40,354 nucleotides of DNA, taken from NCBI GenBank assembly GCA_002699025.1, contig PABA01000042.1, positions 1-40,354 of the forward strand, read 5' to 3'. Origin of the DNA: Sandaracinus sp. (GTDB lineage: Bacteria; Myxococcota_A; Polyangia; Polyangiales; Houyiibacteriaceae). Of this stretch, positions 33,075 through 40,338 are shown in pieces; position 1 is the first letter of the stretch, and every line of letters begins with the position of its first letter. Both the position numbers and the translations under genes were made by a program. Under the pieces are notes generated by a model. The model made no database searches. It was not told where the DNA came from and saw only the letters and a list, made by a program, of their open reading frames with translations.

Positions 33075-33980
33075 CTACGGGCTGGCGACGCGGAGGCCGC
33101 CTTCGGCGAGCTCGAGGAGGAGGCCCGAGGCGCGGGTCCGCGAGCCGTCGGCCCGCACGTCCGGGAGCCCCGCCGTGGGGAGGGCGACGGCGAGGGCGCC
33201 CGCCGCGCCGGGGCTCGCGGGCGCGCCGTCCAGGAAGGCGCGACCGGCCTGCGTGCGCGGGAAGGCGTGGACGCCGCCGCGAAGGCCGAGCTCCTCCACC
33301 AGCGCGCCGAGGGCCGGGTCCCCGGCGTTCACGCCGCCGTGGCCGAGATCCGGCCCCGGGCCGGCGCCGCGCGGAGCGGCCCAGGAGAGGAGGCCGCCCT
33401 CGACGTCGTCGGCGGCGTCGCGGAGCGCCTCGAGGTCGTCCTCCCCGTAGCCGCAGCGGGCCTCGCCGAGGGCGTAGCGTCCCTCGGGCGCGCCGGGGAG
33501 CACCAGGAAGGACGCCCCGCCGAGGTCCAGGCGGCGGACACCGCGGAGATCGACCAGGTTCGGGCTCTCCGCCTCGTCGAGCGCCTCGCTCAGCGCCTCC
33601 GGATCGTCCTCGCCCCCCGGGAGGAGGAGCGCGACCCGCTCGCCGACGGCCTCGAAGAAGGCGGCCGCCGTCTCCGCGTCCGGGGCGAAGCCGCCGAGCA
33701 CGAGGAGCGGCGCGTCCGGCGCGTCGGCGAGCGCCTCGGCGGCGCCCGGCCCCGCGGAGAAGGCCCAGACGCGCTCGGCGCCCTCGACCCGCAGGACGCG
33801 CTCGTCGGGGGTGAAGCTCAGCCCACCGGCCTCGAAGGGCTCCTCGGGAGGCTCGGCGAGGGCGCAGCGCACGTAGGGGTGCGGGCCCTCGACGAGCGCC
33901 TCCTCCCCGCAGCCGCCGCAGCTGCCGCAGGCCGCGAGCGCGAGGGAGAGGACGAGGAGGAGCGGAGGACGGTGGGGCAT
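33075..33980 (-). CDS. Lipoprotein, possibly a degenerate metallophosphoesterase-like domain
   Basis: A 301-residue protein with a clean lipobox (L15-A16-A17-C18) followed by GSCGGCG. The middle resembles a calcineurin-like phosphoesterase fold: LLVLGGFAPD, VALLLPGGEDD, ASFLVLPGAPEGRYAL, then GGLLSWAAPRG and GVNAGDPALGALVEELGLRGGVHAFPRTQAG, which echo the late G-H-x-H region. The usual metal ligands (early DxH, GNH, GHxH) are mostly absent, so if related it is probably catalytically dead. This is fold-level inference by eye. It precedes yceD on the same strand, and a palindrome lies upstream in the divergent promoter region. Confidence 0.68.
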   Translation of the reverse strand: MPHRPPLLLVLSLALAACGSCGGCGEEALVEGPHPYVRCALAEPPEEPFEAGGLSFTPDERVLRVEGAERVWAFSAGPGAAEALADAPDAPLLVLGGFAPDAETAAAFFEAVGERVALLLPGGEDDPEALSEALDEAESPNLVDLRGVRRLDLGGASFLVLPGAPEGRYALGEARCGYGEDDLEALRDAADDVEGGLLSWAAPRGAGPGPDLGHGGVNAGDPALGALVEELGLRGGVHAFPRTQAGRAFLDGAPASPGAAGALAVALPTAGLPDVRADGSRTRASGLLLELAEGGLRVASP

Positions 33981-34020
33981 GGCGGGCGCGGTCTCGTGGC
34001 GTGGAGCGCGGCGCATGGTA

Positions 34021-34045
34021 CCGTTGAATGGCCATTCAGCAACGG
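34021..34045. promoter_or_regulatory. Palindromic candidate operator between divergent genes
   Basis: TGAATGGCCATTCA (34025-34038) is a perfect 14-bp palindrome. It is flanked by CCGTTG (34021-34026) and CAACGG (34040-34045), which are also complementary but offset by a few bases. It is AT-richer than its surroundings and lies 40-60 bases upstream of the minus-strand lipoprotein start. The TGAAT-N4-ATTCA form is typical of TetR-family operators; no such regulator is in the window. Confidence 0.5.
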
Positions 34046-34105
34046 CGCCGCGCGCCCTCCCCGGCGAGCCTCCCCGACCCCACGCTCGGGGCGCCGGGGC
34101 TCCCG

Positions 34106-34294
34106 ATGACGGCCGCCGCGCCCTCCCCTCAGTCGCCCCCCCTCCGCGCCATGATCCTCTACCTGCTCCTCCTCGGCCTCGGCGCGCTCGTCGGCGGCAG
34201 CATCGGCTTCCGGCTCGGGCGCACCTACGAGCGCGTCCGGCCCCGCACCTCCCCCCGGAAGAAGTCCGGCAAGAAGAAGAACGGAAGGAAGTGA
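34106..34294 (+). CDS. Small single-pass membrane protein
   Basis: A short protein with one clear helix (MILYLLLLGLGALVGGSIGF) followed by RLGRTYERVRPR and a Lys-rich tail ending KKSGKKKNGRK. Starts at 34028, 34106 and 34151 are all in frame and none has a good ribosome binding site. 34028 lies inside a palindrome and 34151 starts right at the helix; 34106 is a compromise. It could be an inner-membrane protein with a basic cytoplasmic tail. It lies 32 bases before the MoxR ATPase on the same strand and may belong with it. Confidence 0.55.
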   Translation: MTAAAPSPQSPPLRAMILYLLLLGLGALVGGSIGFRLGRTYERVRPRTSPRKKSGKKKNGRK

Positions 34295-34326
34295 CGGTCG
34301 CCCGCGCGGCCCGTCCCAATTGATCC

Positions 34327-35166
34327 ATGAGCGATTTCCGACGTTTTCGAGGCACCGACACCTACCTCACGAGCGAGTCCCTGGAGGCCGCCGTCAACTG
34401 CGCGCTCGTGCTCGAGCGTCCGCTCCTCGTCCGCGGCGAGCCGGGCACGGGCAAGACGCTCCTCGCGGAGGCCGTCTCCGAGGCGCTCGGGCGGGAGCTC
34501 ATCCGCTGGAACGTGAAGAGCACGACCCGCGCCCAGGACGGCCTCTACGTCTACGACACGGTCCAGCGCCTCTACGACTCGCGCTTCCAGGACAAGGACG
34601 TCTCGGACATCCGCCACTACATCAAGCTCGGCCCGGTCGGGAAGGCCTTCGCGGCGGACGAGCGCGTGGTGCTGCTCATCGACGAGATCGACAAGGCGGA
34701 CGTCGAGTTCCCGAACGATCTCCTCAACGAGCTCGACCGCATGCGCTTCTGGATCGACGAGCTCCAGGAGGAGGTCTCGGCGAAGCACCGGCCGATCGTC
34801 ATCATCACCTCGAACGCCGAGAAGGAGCTGCCGGACGCCTTCCTCCGCCGCTGCGTCTTCCACTTCATCGACTTCCCGACGCCGGAGCTGATGGATCGCA
34901 TCGTGCGGGTGCATCACCCGGACCTCGAGGAGCGCCTCGCGGAGCAGGCCATCCAGACCTTCTACGAGCTGCGCAGCATGAAGCGGCTCCGGAAGCGGCC
35001 GAGCACGAGCGAGCTCGTCGACTGGATCGCCGTGCTGCAGAAGGCCGGCGTCGGGGACGTGCGCCTCGACAAGAACCTGCCCTTCCTCGGCGCGCTGCTG
35101 AAGAAGGAGCAGGATCTGGTCGCCTTCGCGGACCAGCTCGCCGGCGGGCGCCGCTGGAGGAGCTGA
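34327..35166 (+). CDS. MoxR-family AAA+ ATPase
   Basis: A 279-residue AAA+ ATPase. Walker A is G37-EPGTGKT (K43, T44), Walker B is VVLLIDEIDKAD (D119, E120), sensor 1 is the N in IVIITSNAEKELP, and an arginine pair in AFLRRC is the likely finger. MoxR ATPases act as chaperones that fit metals or cofactors or assemble complexes, nearly always with a VWA protein. Here the VWA gene follows after seven bases. Size and layout match the two-gene MoxR/VWA pairs often annotated in Proteobacteria (PA2707-like), though I am unsure of the subfamily. The upstream gap (TCCCAATTGATCC) is AT-rich. Confidence 0.93.
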   Translation: MSDFRRFRGTDTYLTSESLEAAVNCALVLERPLLVRGEPGTGKTLLAEAVSEALGRELIRWNVKSTTRAQDGLYVYDTVQRLYDSRFQDKDVSDIRHYIKLGPVGKAFAADERVVLLIDEIDKADVEFPNDLLNELDRMRFWIDELQEEVSAKHRPIVIITSNAEKELPDAFLRRCVFHFIDFPTPELMDRIVRVHHPDLEERLAEQAIQTFYELRSMKRLRKRPSTSELVDWIAVLQKAGVGDVRLDKNLPFLGALLKKEQDLVAFADQLAGGRRWRS

Positions 35167-35173
35167 GGGCGCC

Positions 35174-36355
35174 GTGTTCATCCCCTTCCTCTACGCGCTG
35201 AGGGACCGCGGCGTGCCCGTCGGGGCCACCGAGGCGGTGGCGCTCGCCCAGGCGCTGAAGGCCGGGCTCCACGAGAGCTCGCTGGACGGCTTCTACCACG
35301 TCGCGCGCGCGCTCCTCGTCCACCGGGAGGGGCACCTCGACGACTTCGACCAGGCCTTCCTGAAGGTCTTCAAGGGCATCGAGGTCGAGTCGAAGAAGCT
35401 GAAGGACGAGCTCCTCGATTGGCTGCGCGAGGCGGCCGAGCGGGAGGGCGAGCTGACGGAGGAGGAGCGGGCGCTGCTCGAGCATCTCGACCCGGACGAG
35501 CTCGAGGAGCTCTTCCAGCAGCGCCTCCGCGATCAGAAGGAGCGCCACGACGGCGGGAACAAGTGGATCGGCACGGCCGGCACCTCGCCCTTCGGGCACA
35601 GCGGAAAGGCGGCCCGGCAGGGCATCCGGGTCGGCGGCAAGGGCGGCGGGCGGAGCGCCATCAAGACGGCGGACGCGCGGCTCTACAAGGGGTACCGGCA
35701 GGACCTGACGCTGGACGTGCGGCAGATGCAGCTCGCGCTGCGGAAGCTGCGGAGCTTCGCGCGGGTCGGCGGCGAGGAGGAGCTCGACCTCGAGGAGACG
35801 ATCGCCGAGACGGCGCGGAACGCGGGGGAGCTCGAGGTGGTGACGCGGCCGCCGCGGCGACCGAACACGCGCATCATCCTGATGATGGACGTGGGCGGGT
35901 CCATGGACCCCTTCGCGCACCTCTGCTCGCGGCTCTTCAGCGCGACCAAGAAGTCGTCGCACTTCAAGGAGCTGCGGACCTACTACTTCCACAACTGCGT
36001 CTACGGGCGGGTCTACGAGACCGAGCGCTTCACGGACCCGATCCGGGTGGACGACCTGCTCCACGAGTGCGGGCCGCACTACAAGCTGATCGTGGTGGGC
36101 GACGCCTTGATGGCGCCCTACGAGCTGCTCTCGCCGGGGGGGTCGATCACCTACTCGGGCGAAGAGCGGGCCGAGGGGATCGTCTGGCTGATGCGCTTGC
36201 AGAAGCACTTCCGGCGGAGCGTCTGGCTGAACCCGGAGCCGCAGCGCTACTGGTACGGCAACACCATCGAGCACATCCGCGGCGTCTTCGACATGTTCCC
36301 GCTGACCCTCGAAGGGCTGGGCGAGGCGACGACGCATCTGATGAAGTCGCGCTAG
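35174..36355 (+). CDS. VWA-domain protein, partner of the MoxR ATPase
   Basis: A 393-residue protein from GTG 35174, with GAGGG four bases upstream. The first 130 residues are helical and charged. A Gly-rich segment (GTAGTSPFGHSGKAARQG, GGKGGGR) follows. The VWA domain starts near residue 230: TRIILMMDVGGSMDP, with MIDAS D239-x-G241-x-S243 (DxGxS rather than DxSxS). Later pieces are YYFHNCVY and KLIVVGDALMAPYEL. The end is a conserved region with WLNPEPQRYWYGNTIE. It has no signal peptide or membrane helix and is probably cytoplasmic with the ATPase. A 14-bp tandem repeat begins immediately after its stop codon. Confidence 0.92.
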   Translation: MFIPFLYALRDRGVPVGATEAVALAQALKAGLHESSLDGFYHVARALLVHREGHLDDFDQAFLKVFKGIEVESKKLKDELLDWLREAAEREGELTEEERALLEHLDPDELEELFQQRLRDQKERHDGGNKWIGTAGTSPFGHSGKAARQGIRVGGKGGGRSAIKTADARLYKGYRQDLTLDVRQMQLALRKLRSFARVGGEEELDLEETIAETARNAGELEVVTRPPRRPNTRIILMMDVGGSMDPFAHLCSRLFSATKKSSHFKELRTYYFHNCVYGRVYETERFTDPIRVDDLLHECGPHYKLIVVGDALMAPYELLSPGGSITYSGEERAEGIVWLMRLQKHFRRSVWLNPEPQRYWYGNTIEHIRGVFDMFPLTLEGLGEATTHLMKSR

Positions 36356-36411
36356 CTGGCTCGGAGGCGCTGGCTCGGAGGCGCTGGCTCGGAGGCGCTG
36401 GCTCGGAGGCG
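36356..36411. repeat. 14-bp tandem repeat, four units, starting right after a stop codon
   Basis: CTGGCTCGGAGGCG is repeated exactly at 36356, 36370, 36384 and 36398. The first base follows the TAG of the VWA gene (36353-36355) directly. Confidence 0.95.
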
Positions 36412-36433
36412 ACGGCGGGGGTACCTTCTCGCC

Positions 36434-36865
36434 GTGCGCGGGATTCGACTCTTCGGGCTGGTGTTGGCTTCGACCCTGGTGCTCGGCGCGGGCTGCAAGG
36501 CGCCCGGCGCCGAGAAGGCGTGCGGGGACTACTGCGACGCGGTGACGCGCTGCGACATCACGATCAACGAGCGCACCTGCCTCTGGGCATGCCTCGCGGG
36601 CGTGGAGTGGCGCGAGGACAAGGGGCGCCGCTGCGGGAAGAAGGCGCGCGAGGAGTACTCCTGCCTCGGCGACGTGAACGACTGTGAGTTCCTGCTGACG
36701 GCGACCACCTACCGCCGGGACGACCCCTGCGCCGAGGCGGGGAACGCGCGCTCGAACGCCTGCAACGAGGACGGCATGAGCCCGGCCGAGCTGGTGCCGC
36801 TCTCGGGCGAGCTCGACGACGCCTCCCTCGAACGCATCGACGAGTACGACGGCGTCCGCCGCTGA
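36434..36865 (+). CDS. Cysteine-rich small lipoprotein
   Basis: A 143-residue exported protein from GTG 36434, 22 bases after a tandem repeat. Its signal ends LGAGC (C21); the -3 position is glycine, so the lipobox is imperfect. The mature protein has about ten cysteines (ACGDYCDAVTRCD, TCLWACLAG, RRCGKK, SCLGDVNDCEF, DPCAEAG, NACNED), probably disulphide-bonded. Small Cys-rich lipoproteins like this are common in Myxococcota and of unknown role. It is in the same direction as the MoxR/VWA genes, but the repeat and gap leave operon membership open. Confidence 0.7.
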   Translation: MRGIRLFGLVLASTLVLGAGCKAPGAEKACGDYCDAVTRCDITINERTCLWACLAGVEWREDKGRRCGKKAREEYSCLGDVNDCEFLLTATTYRRDDPCAEAGNARSNACNEDGMSPAELVPLSGELDDASLERIDEYDGVRR

Positions 36866-36949
36866 ACCGCGACTTCGAGGCGATCACGACGCGCACGACG
36901 CGCTACCGGGGGGCTGCCCGCCGCCCGTGGGGTCGCCGGCTCCGCGAGG

Positions 36950-37672
36950 ATGGGCGCCGCCGGAGACCCGGTCGCCGGAAACTTGGTCGCGCGGGGCTGG
37001 GCGTGCGACGCCCGGGAGGTGCCCCCGACGCTCCCCTCGGACCTGCGCCGCAGCAGCCTGAGCGCCCTGCTCGAGGTGCTCGGGCGCGCGGGCGCCGAGG
37101 GCGAGCTGCAGCTCCACCGGGCCGGGCGCACGCACCGGGTGCTCCTGCGCGAAGGCCGGGTGGTCGCGGCGCGGGTGGCCGGGCGCTTCGACCCGCTGCT
37201 CCGCCGGCTCCGGCGCGAGGGCGGCCTGGACGAGGACGGCTACCGGCGCGCCCTCGAGAGCCTCGCGCGCTCCGAGCGGCGCTCGGGGGAGCTGGCCCGG
37301 GCAGCCGGCGCCGAGCCCGCGCGTGTGCGGCGCGGCCTCGAGCGCCAGCTCCGGGACGCGCTCCTCGCGCTCGGCCGGCTCGTGGACGGCACGGAGGCGA
37401 CGCCGCGCTTCGTCGGGCGGCGCGTCGAGCCCCGGGAGGTGGTGGCGGTGATGCCGCGGCCGCCGCGCCCGCGCCGCCGGGCCCATCGGTCCCCGGGCAG
37501 CCCGGCGCGGCGCCCGCTGCCGGCGCGCCCCGCGCCACCTGGCGACCGGCGAGCCCTTCGCGCGCTGGCGCTGGCGCTCCATCCGGATCGGCACCCGGAC
37601 CTCTCCCCCGAGGAGCGCGCCCGCCGCGAGGCGGCGCTGGCCCGCGCCACCGCCGCCTTCCACGGGCTCTGA
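36950..37672 (+). CDS. DUF4388-like protein with J-domain-like C-terminus
   Basis: A 240-residue protein. Residues about 25-90 (LPSDLRRSSLSALLEVLGRAGAEGELQLHR, then VLLREGRVVAARVAG) match the DUF4388/PATAN pattern common in myxobacterial signalling proteins. The next 80 residues are helical. After a Pro/Arg linker the end reads LRALALALHPDRHPD, then SPEERARREAALARATAAF: an HPD motif between two helices, as in DnaJ J-domains but without the full helix I. It may recruit a DnaK. The ATG at 36950 has GAGG only one base away, so a slightly later start is possible. Function unknown. Confidence 0.65.
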   Translation: MGAAGDPVAGNLVARGWACDAREVPPTLPSDLRRSSLSALLEVLGRAGAEGELQLHRAGRTHRVLLREGRVVAARVAGRFDPLLRRLRREGGLDEDGYRRALESLARSERRSGELARAAGAEPARVRRGLERQLRDALLALGRLVDGTEATPRFVGRRVEPREVVAVMPRPPRPRRRAHRSPGSPARRPLPARPAPPGDRRALRALALALHPDRHPDLSPEERARREAALARATAAFHGL

Positions 37673-37775
37673 TCGCGGCGACCCGGTCGCGCTGACCGAG
37701 GCGCCTGCGGCGATGGCTCGCGCGCTCCAGGCGGCGGGGACGGCTCGAGCCGCGCCCTCGGCCTTCGCGCTTCGC

Positions 37776-37811
37776 CGGTACGGAAACACTTCGCGAAGCG
37801 CTTCGGTACGG
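37776..37811. promoter_or_regulatory. Palindrome flanked by direct repeats upstream of hisS
   Basis: CTTCGCGAAG (37789-37798) is a perfect 10-bp palindrome between two copies of CGGTACGG (37776-37783, 37804-37811). It lies 60-95 bases before the hisS ATG and is AT-richer than its flanks. It could be a promoter-proximal operator; no regulator was identified. Confidence 0.35.
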
Positions 37812-37870
37812 GAGCCGCTCCGGACGCCCCGACGCTGGCGGCCGGGGGCCCCTTCGGCTAGACCCCCGCC

Positions 37871-39124
37871 ATGGCGAAGCTCCGTTCCGTGAAGGGGATG
37901 AACGACCTCCTGCCCGCGGAGATCGGCCGCTGGCATCGGGTCGAGCGCACCTTCGAGCGCATGGCCGAGCGCTACGGCTTCGCCGAGGTGCGGACGCCCA
38001 TCCTCGAGCCCACGGAGCTCTTCGTGCGCTCCATCGGCGAGGTCACGGACATCGTCGAGAAGGAGATGTACACCTTCGAGGACAAGGGCGGGAAGTCGCT
38101 CACGCTCCGCCCCGAGGGCACCGCCTCCTGCGCGCGCGCCTACCTGCAGCACAACGTCCCGAACCTCGAGCCGGTCTCGAAGTGGTACTACCTCGGGCCC
38201 ATGTACCGGCGCGAGCGGCCGGCGAAGGGGCGCTACCGGCAGTTCTACCAGGCTGGCTGCGAGGTCTACGGCGACCCGGGCCCGCACTGCGACGCCGAGA
38301 TGATCGACATGGTCGTGCGCTTCCTGGAGGCGCTCGGCGTGCGCGACGTCGAGGTGCTGATCAACTCGCTCGGCTCCGGCGACACGCGCGAGCGCTACCG
38401 GGAGGCGCTCCTCGCCTACCTGCGCCCGCACGCGGCGAAGCTGAGCGAGGACAGCCAGCGGCGCCTCGAGCGGAACCCCTTGCGCGTGCTCGACAGCAAG
38501 GCGGCGCAGGACCAGGAGATCGCCGCGGACGCGCCCCGGCTCATCGACCACCTCGGTGAGGAGGACGCGGCGCACTTCGAGGAGCTGAAGGCGACGCTCG
38601 ACGCGCTGGGGACGCCCTACCAGGTCGACTCGAGCCTGGTGCGGGGCCTGGACTACTACACGCGGACCCTCTTCGAGGTGCGCGGGCGCGGCGGGGACCT
38701 CGGCGCGCAGAACACGCTCTGCGGCGGCGGTCGCTACGACGGGATGATCCGCGACTTCGGCGGCCCGCCCGTGCCCGCCATCGGCTTCGCCATGGGCATC
38801 GAGCGACTCCTGCTCAGCATGGAGGAGGCCGAGGGCGAGGCCGCGCTGGACGCCTTCCTGGTGGTGCAGGCGCCCGAGCTGCGGCGCGACGCGGTGGTGC
38901 TGCTCCGGAAGCTCCGCGACGCGGGCTTCCGGGCGGACGCCGACCTGCGCGGGAAGTCGATGAAGAGCCAGTTCCGGCGCGCGGACAAGAGCGGCGCGCG
39001 CTGGGCCCTGGTGCTCGGCGAGCAGGAGAAGGCCGCCGGCGAGGTGCGCGTGAAGGACCTGCGGGGCGACTTCGAGGGGAACGTCGCCGACGGCGACGAG
39101 CTGATCGCCAAGCTCCGCGGCTGA
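37871..39124 (+). CDS. hisS: Histidyl-tRNA synthetase
   Basis: A 417-residue class II aminoacyl-tRNA synthetase that charges tRNA-His. Motif 2 is YYLGPMYRRERP then GRYRQFYQAG (residues about 106-129). The histidine-specific HisA motif is LVRGLDYYTRT (257-267, R258), HisB is LCGGGRYDGM (283-292), and motif 3 is AIGFAMGIERLLL (303-315). The C-terminal anticodon-binding domain runs from about residue 325 to the end. The ATG at 37871 gives the family's standard start, KGMNDLLP near residue 8. It converges with the AMIN-like gene, with a hairpin in the 45-base gap. Confidence 0.97.
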   Translation: MAKLRSVKGMNDLLPAEIGRWHRVERTFERMAERYGFAEVRTPILEPTELFVRSIGEVTDIVEKEMYTFEDKGGKSLTLRPEGTASCARAYLQHNVPNLEPVSKWYYLGPMYRRERPAKGRYRQFYQAGCEVYGDPGPHCDAEMIDMVVRFLEALGVRDVEVLINSLGSGDTRERYREALLAYLRPHAAKLSEDSQRRLERNPLRVLDSKAAQDQEIAADAPRLIDHLGEEDAAHFEELKATLDALGTPYQVDSSLVRGLDYYTRTLFEVRGRGGDLGAQNTLCGGGRYDGMIRDFGGPPVPAIGFAMGIERLLLSMEEAEGEAALDAFLVVQAPELRRDAVVLLRKLRDAGFRADADLRGKSMKSQFRRADKSGARWALVLGEQEKAAGEVRVKDLRGDFEGNVADGDELIAKLRG

Positions 39125-39147
39125 CTCGGGCGACGCTTCTCTGCAGC

Positions 39148-39162
39148 CGGGGCCACGCCCCG
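39148..39162. terminator. Short GC hairpin between convergent hisS and AMIN-like genes
   Basis: CGGGGC pairs with GCCCCG around CAC, 24 bases after the hisS stop and just before the end of the convergent gene. It is plausible as a bidirectional terminator, but the stem is short and there is no T-tract. Confidence 0.4.
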
Positions 39163-39169
39163 CGCGACC

Positions 39170-39778
39170 TCAGCGGACGCGGACGACGCCGACCGAGCTC
39201 GGCGGGCGGGGGGCCGGCTGGGGCTCGTCCGGGAGCCAGTCGCCGGCGGGGAAGTCCACGTAGACGTAGTGGTAGCCGTTCTGCGTGCCCGTGCTGACGG
39301 CGGGCGTGACGGCGGCGCGGAGCTGGAAGACGACCGCGAGGTCGCTGCGGCCGCGGCGCTCGACCTTGGCCTGGGTGACCGGGGTCTGGAAGTAGCGCGT
39401 GATCAGCGGGCGGCGGGTGTTGCGCAGGTGCGTGCGGACGCCGGGGAGGAGGACCTCGAAGCGGCCCTCGCTCGCGCTCGACTGGGGCTGCACGGGCTGA
39501 TTGAGCTGCAGGAAGAAGCGGCTCGCCCCACGCGGGAGCGGCATGAAGCCGGGCCAGGTGAGCAGGCGCGCCGGTCGCCGTCGGGACCCGGCGCGCTGGA
39601 CCGCGCGGGCGCGGGGCGGCGGGTTGGCGCTGCCGGGCCGGACGCCGGCGTAGTCGCCGACGCCGCGCGTGGGCGAGACCTCCGCGCGGCTCTCCTGGGC
39701 GCTCGCGAGATCGAAGGCCAGGGGAAGGGAGAGGAGGAGAGCGGCGCCGAAGGCCGCGCGCGGGAGCCACACCTGCAT
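39170..39778 (-). CDS. Exported AMIN-domain-like protein
   Basis: A 202-residue protein from ATG 39778, which begins a signal peptide (MQVWLPRAAFGAALLLSLPL, ending ASAQ). The frame is open for another 100 codons, but those encode a Ser/Ala/Pro repeat that would put the signal peptide in the interior, so I reject that start. The domain RFFLQLNQPVQPQ, FEVLLPGVRTHL, FQTPVTQAKVERRG, LAVVFQLRAAVTP, YHYVYVDFP follows the alternating pattern of AMIN domains, which bind peptidoglycan or septal/pilus machinery in proteins such as AmiC and PilQ. That match is by eye. It converges with hisS. Confidence 0.7.
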   Translation of the reverse strand: MQVWLPRAAFGAALLLSLPLAFDLASAQESRAEVSPTRGVGDYAGVRPGSANPPPRARAVQRAGSRRRPARLLTWPGFMPLPRGASRFFLQLNQPVQPQSSASEGRFEVLLPGVRTHLRNTRRPLITRYFQTPVTQAKVERRGRSDLAVVFQLRAAVTPAVSTGTQNGYHYVYVDFPAGDWLPDEPQPAPRPPSSVGVVRVR

Positions 39779-40338
39779 GGTGGAAACAGGGTAGAGGGCG
39801 CGCGGGGCGGGGATCAAAAACGCGACACGGTCGGGCCCGGGGCGGGAGCGCCCCGCTTCCGCTCGGGCGGGTGCTGGGGCTCGGGCTGGGGCTCCACGCT
39901 GGGGCTCGGGCTTGGGCTCGGGCTCGGGCTCGGGCTTGGGCTTGGGCTCGAAGCTGGGGCTGGCGCTCGGGCTGGCGCTCTCGCTGGGGCTGGCGCTGAC
40001 GCTCACGCTTTGGCTGGCGCTCACGCTGGGGCTGGCGCTGGCGCTGGCGCTGGCGCTTTGGCTGGCGCTGACGCTCACGCTTGGCTGGTGCTGCGCTCAC
40101 GCTGGCGCTCACGCTGGAGCTGGCGCTGACGCTCTCGCTGGTGACGCTGACGCTCTCGCTTGGGCTGACGCTGACGCTGGCGCTGGCGACGCTGACGCTC
40201 TCGCTCTCTCCGTCGCGTGGCCCGCCCTCCTCTCGGTTCCCCTCGACGATCCGCGGGCACGGGCAGAGATGCAATGAAGGGGGTCGAATCCGGCAGACTT
40301 GCGACGTCAAGAACCCAAGCCAACGGAGACGACCCCCG
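39779..40338. other. 560-base region dominated by GCT-phased repeats
   Basis: It contains no gene I can support. The left 60 bases are the leader of the AMIN-like gene. From about 39850 to 40205 the DNA is a degenerate hexamer array (separate entry). From 40210 base composition is more ordinary, with a possible promoter and ribosome binding site for the partial gene at the edge. Confidence 0.6.
39850..40205. repeat. Degenerate GCTNNN hexamer array
   Basis: About 55 hexamers keep GCT at one six-base phase (GCTGGG, GCTCGG, GCTGGC, GCTCAC, GCTGAC, GCTCTC). Occasional 3- or 4-base interruptions, for example near 40083-40098, shift the phase. Any frame reads as a dipeptide repeat (Ser-Ala/Ser-Val on the minus strand, Ala-Leu/Gly-Leu on the plus strand), but the phase shifts break each frame. 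It lies upstream of the AMIN-like gene. Confidence 0.85.

Noticed and set aside
39779-40078. A 100-residue Ser/Ala/Pro N-terminal extension of the AMIN-like protein
   Set aside because: It would bury a good signal peptide in the interior, and its DNA belongs to the GCT hexamer array with phase slips. The start at 39778 is preferred.
40279-40337. Insertion-sequence end upstream of the partial gene
   Set aside because: The 8-bp inverted repeat flanks only a 43-base leader, and just five codons of the gene are visible, so a transposase cannot be claimed.
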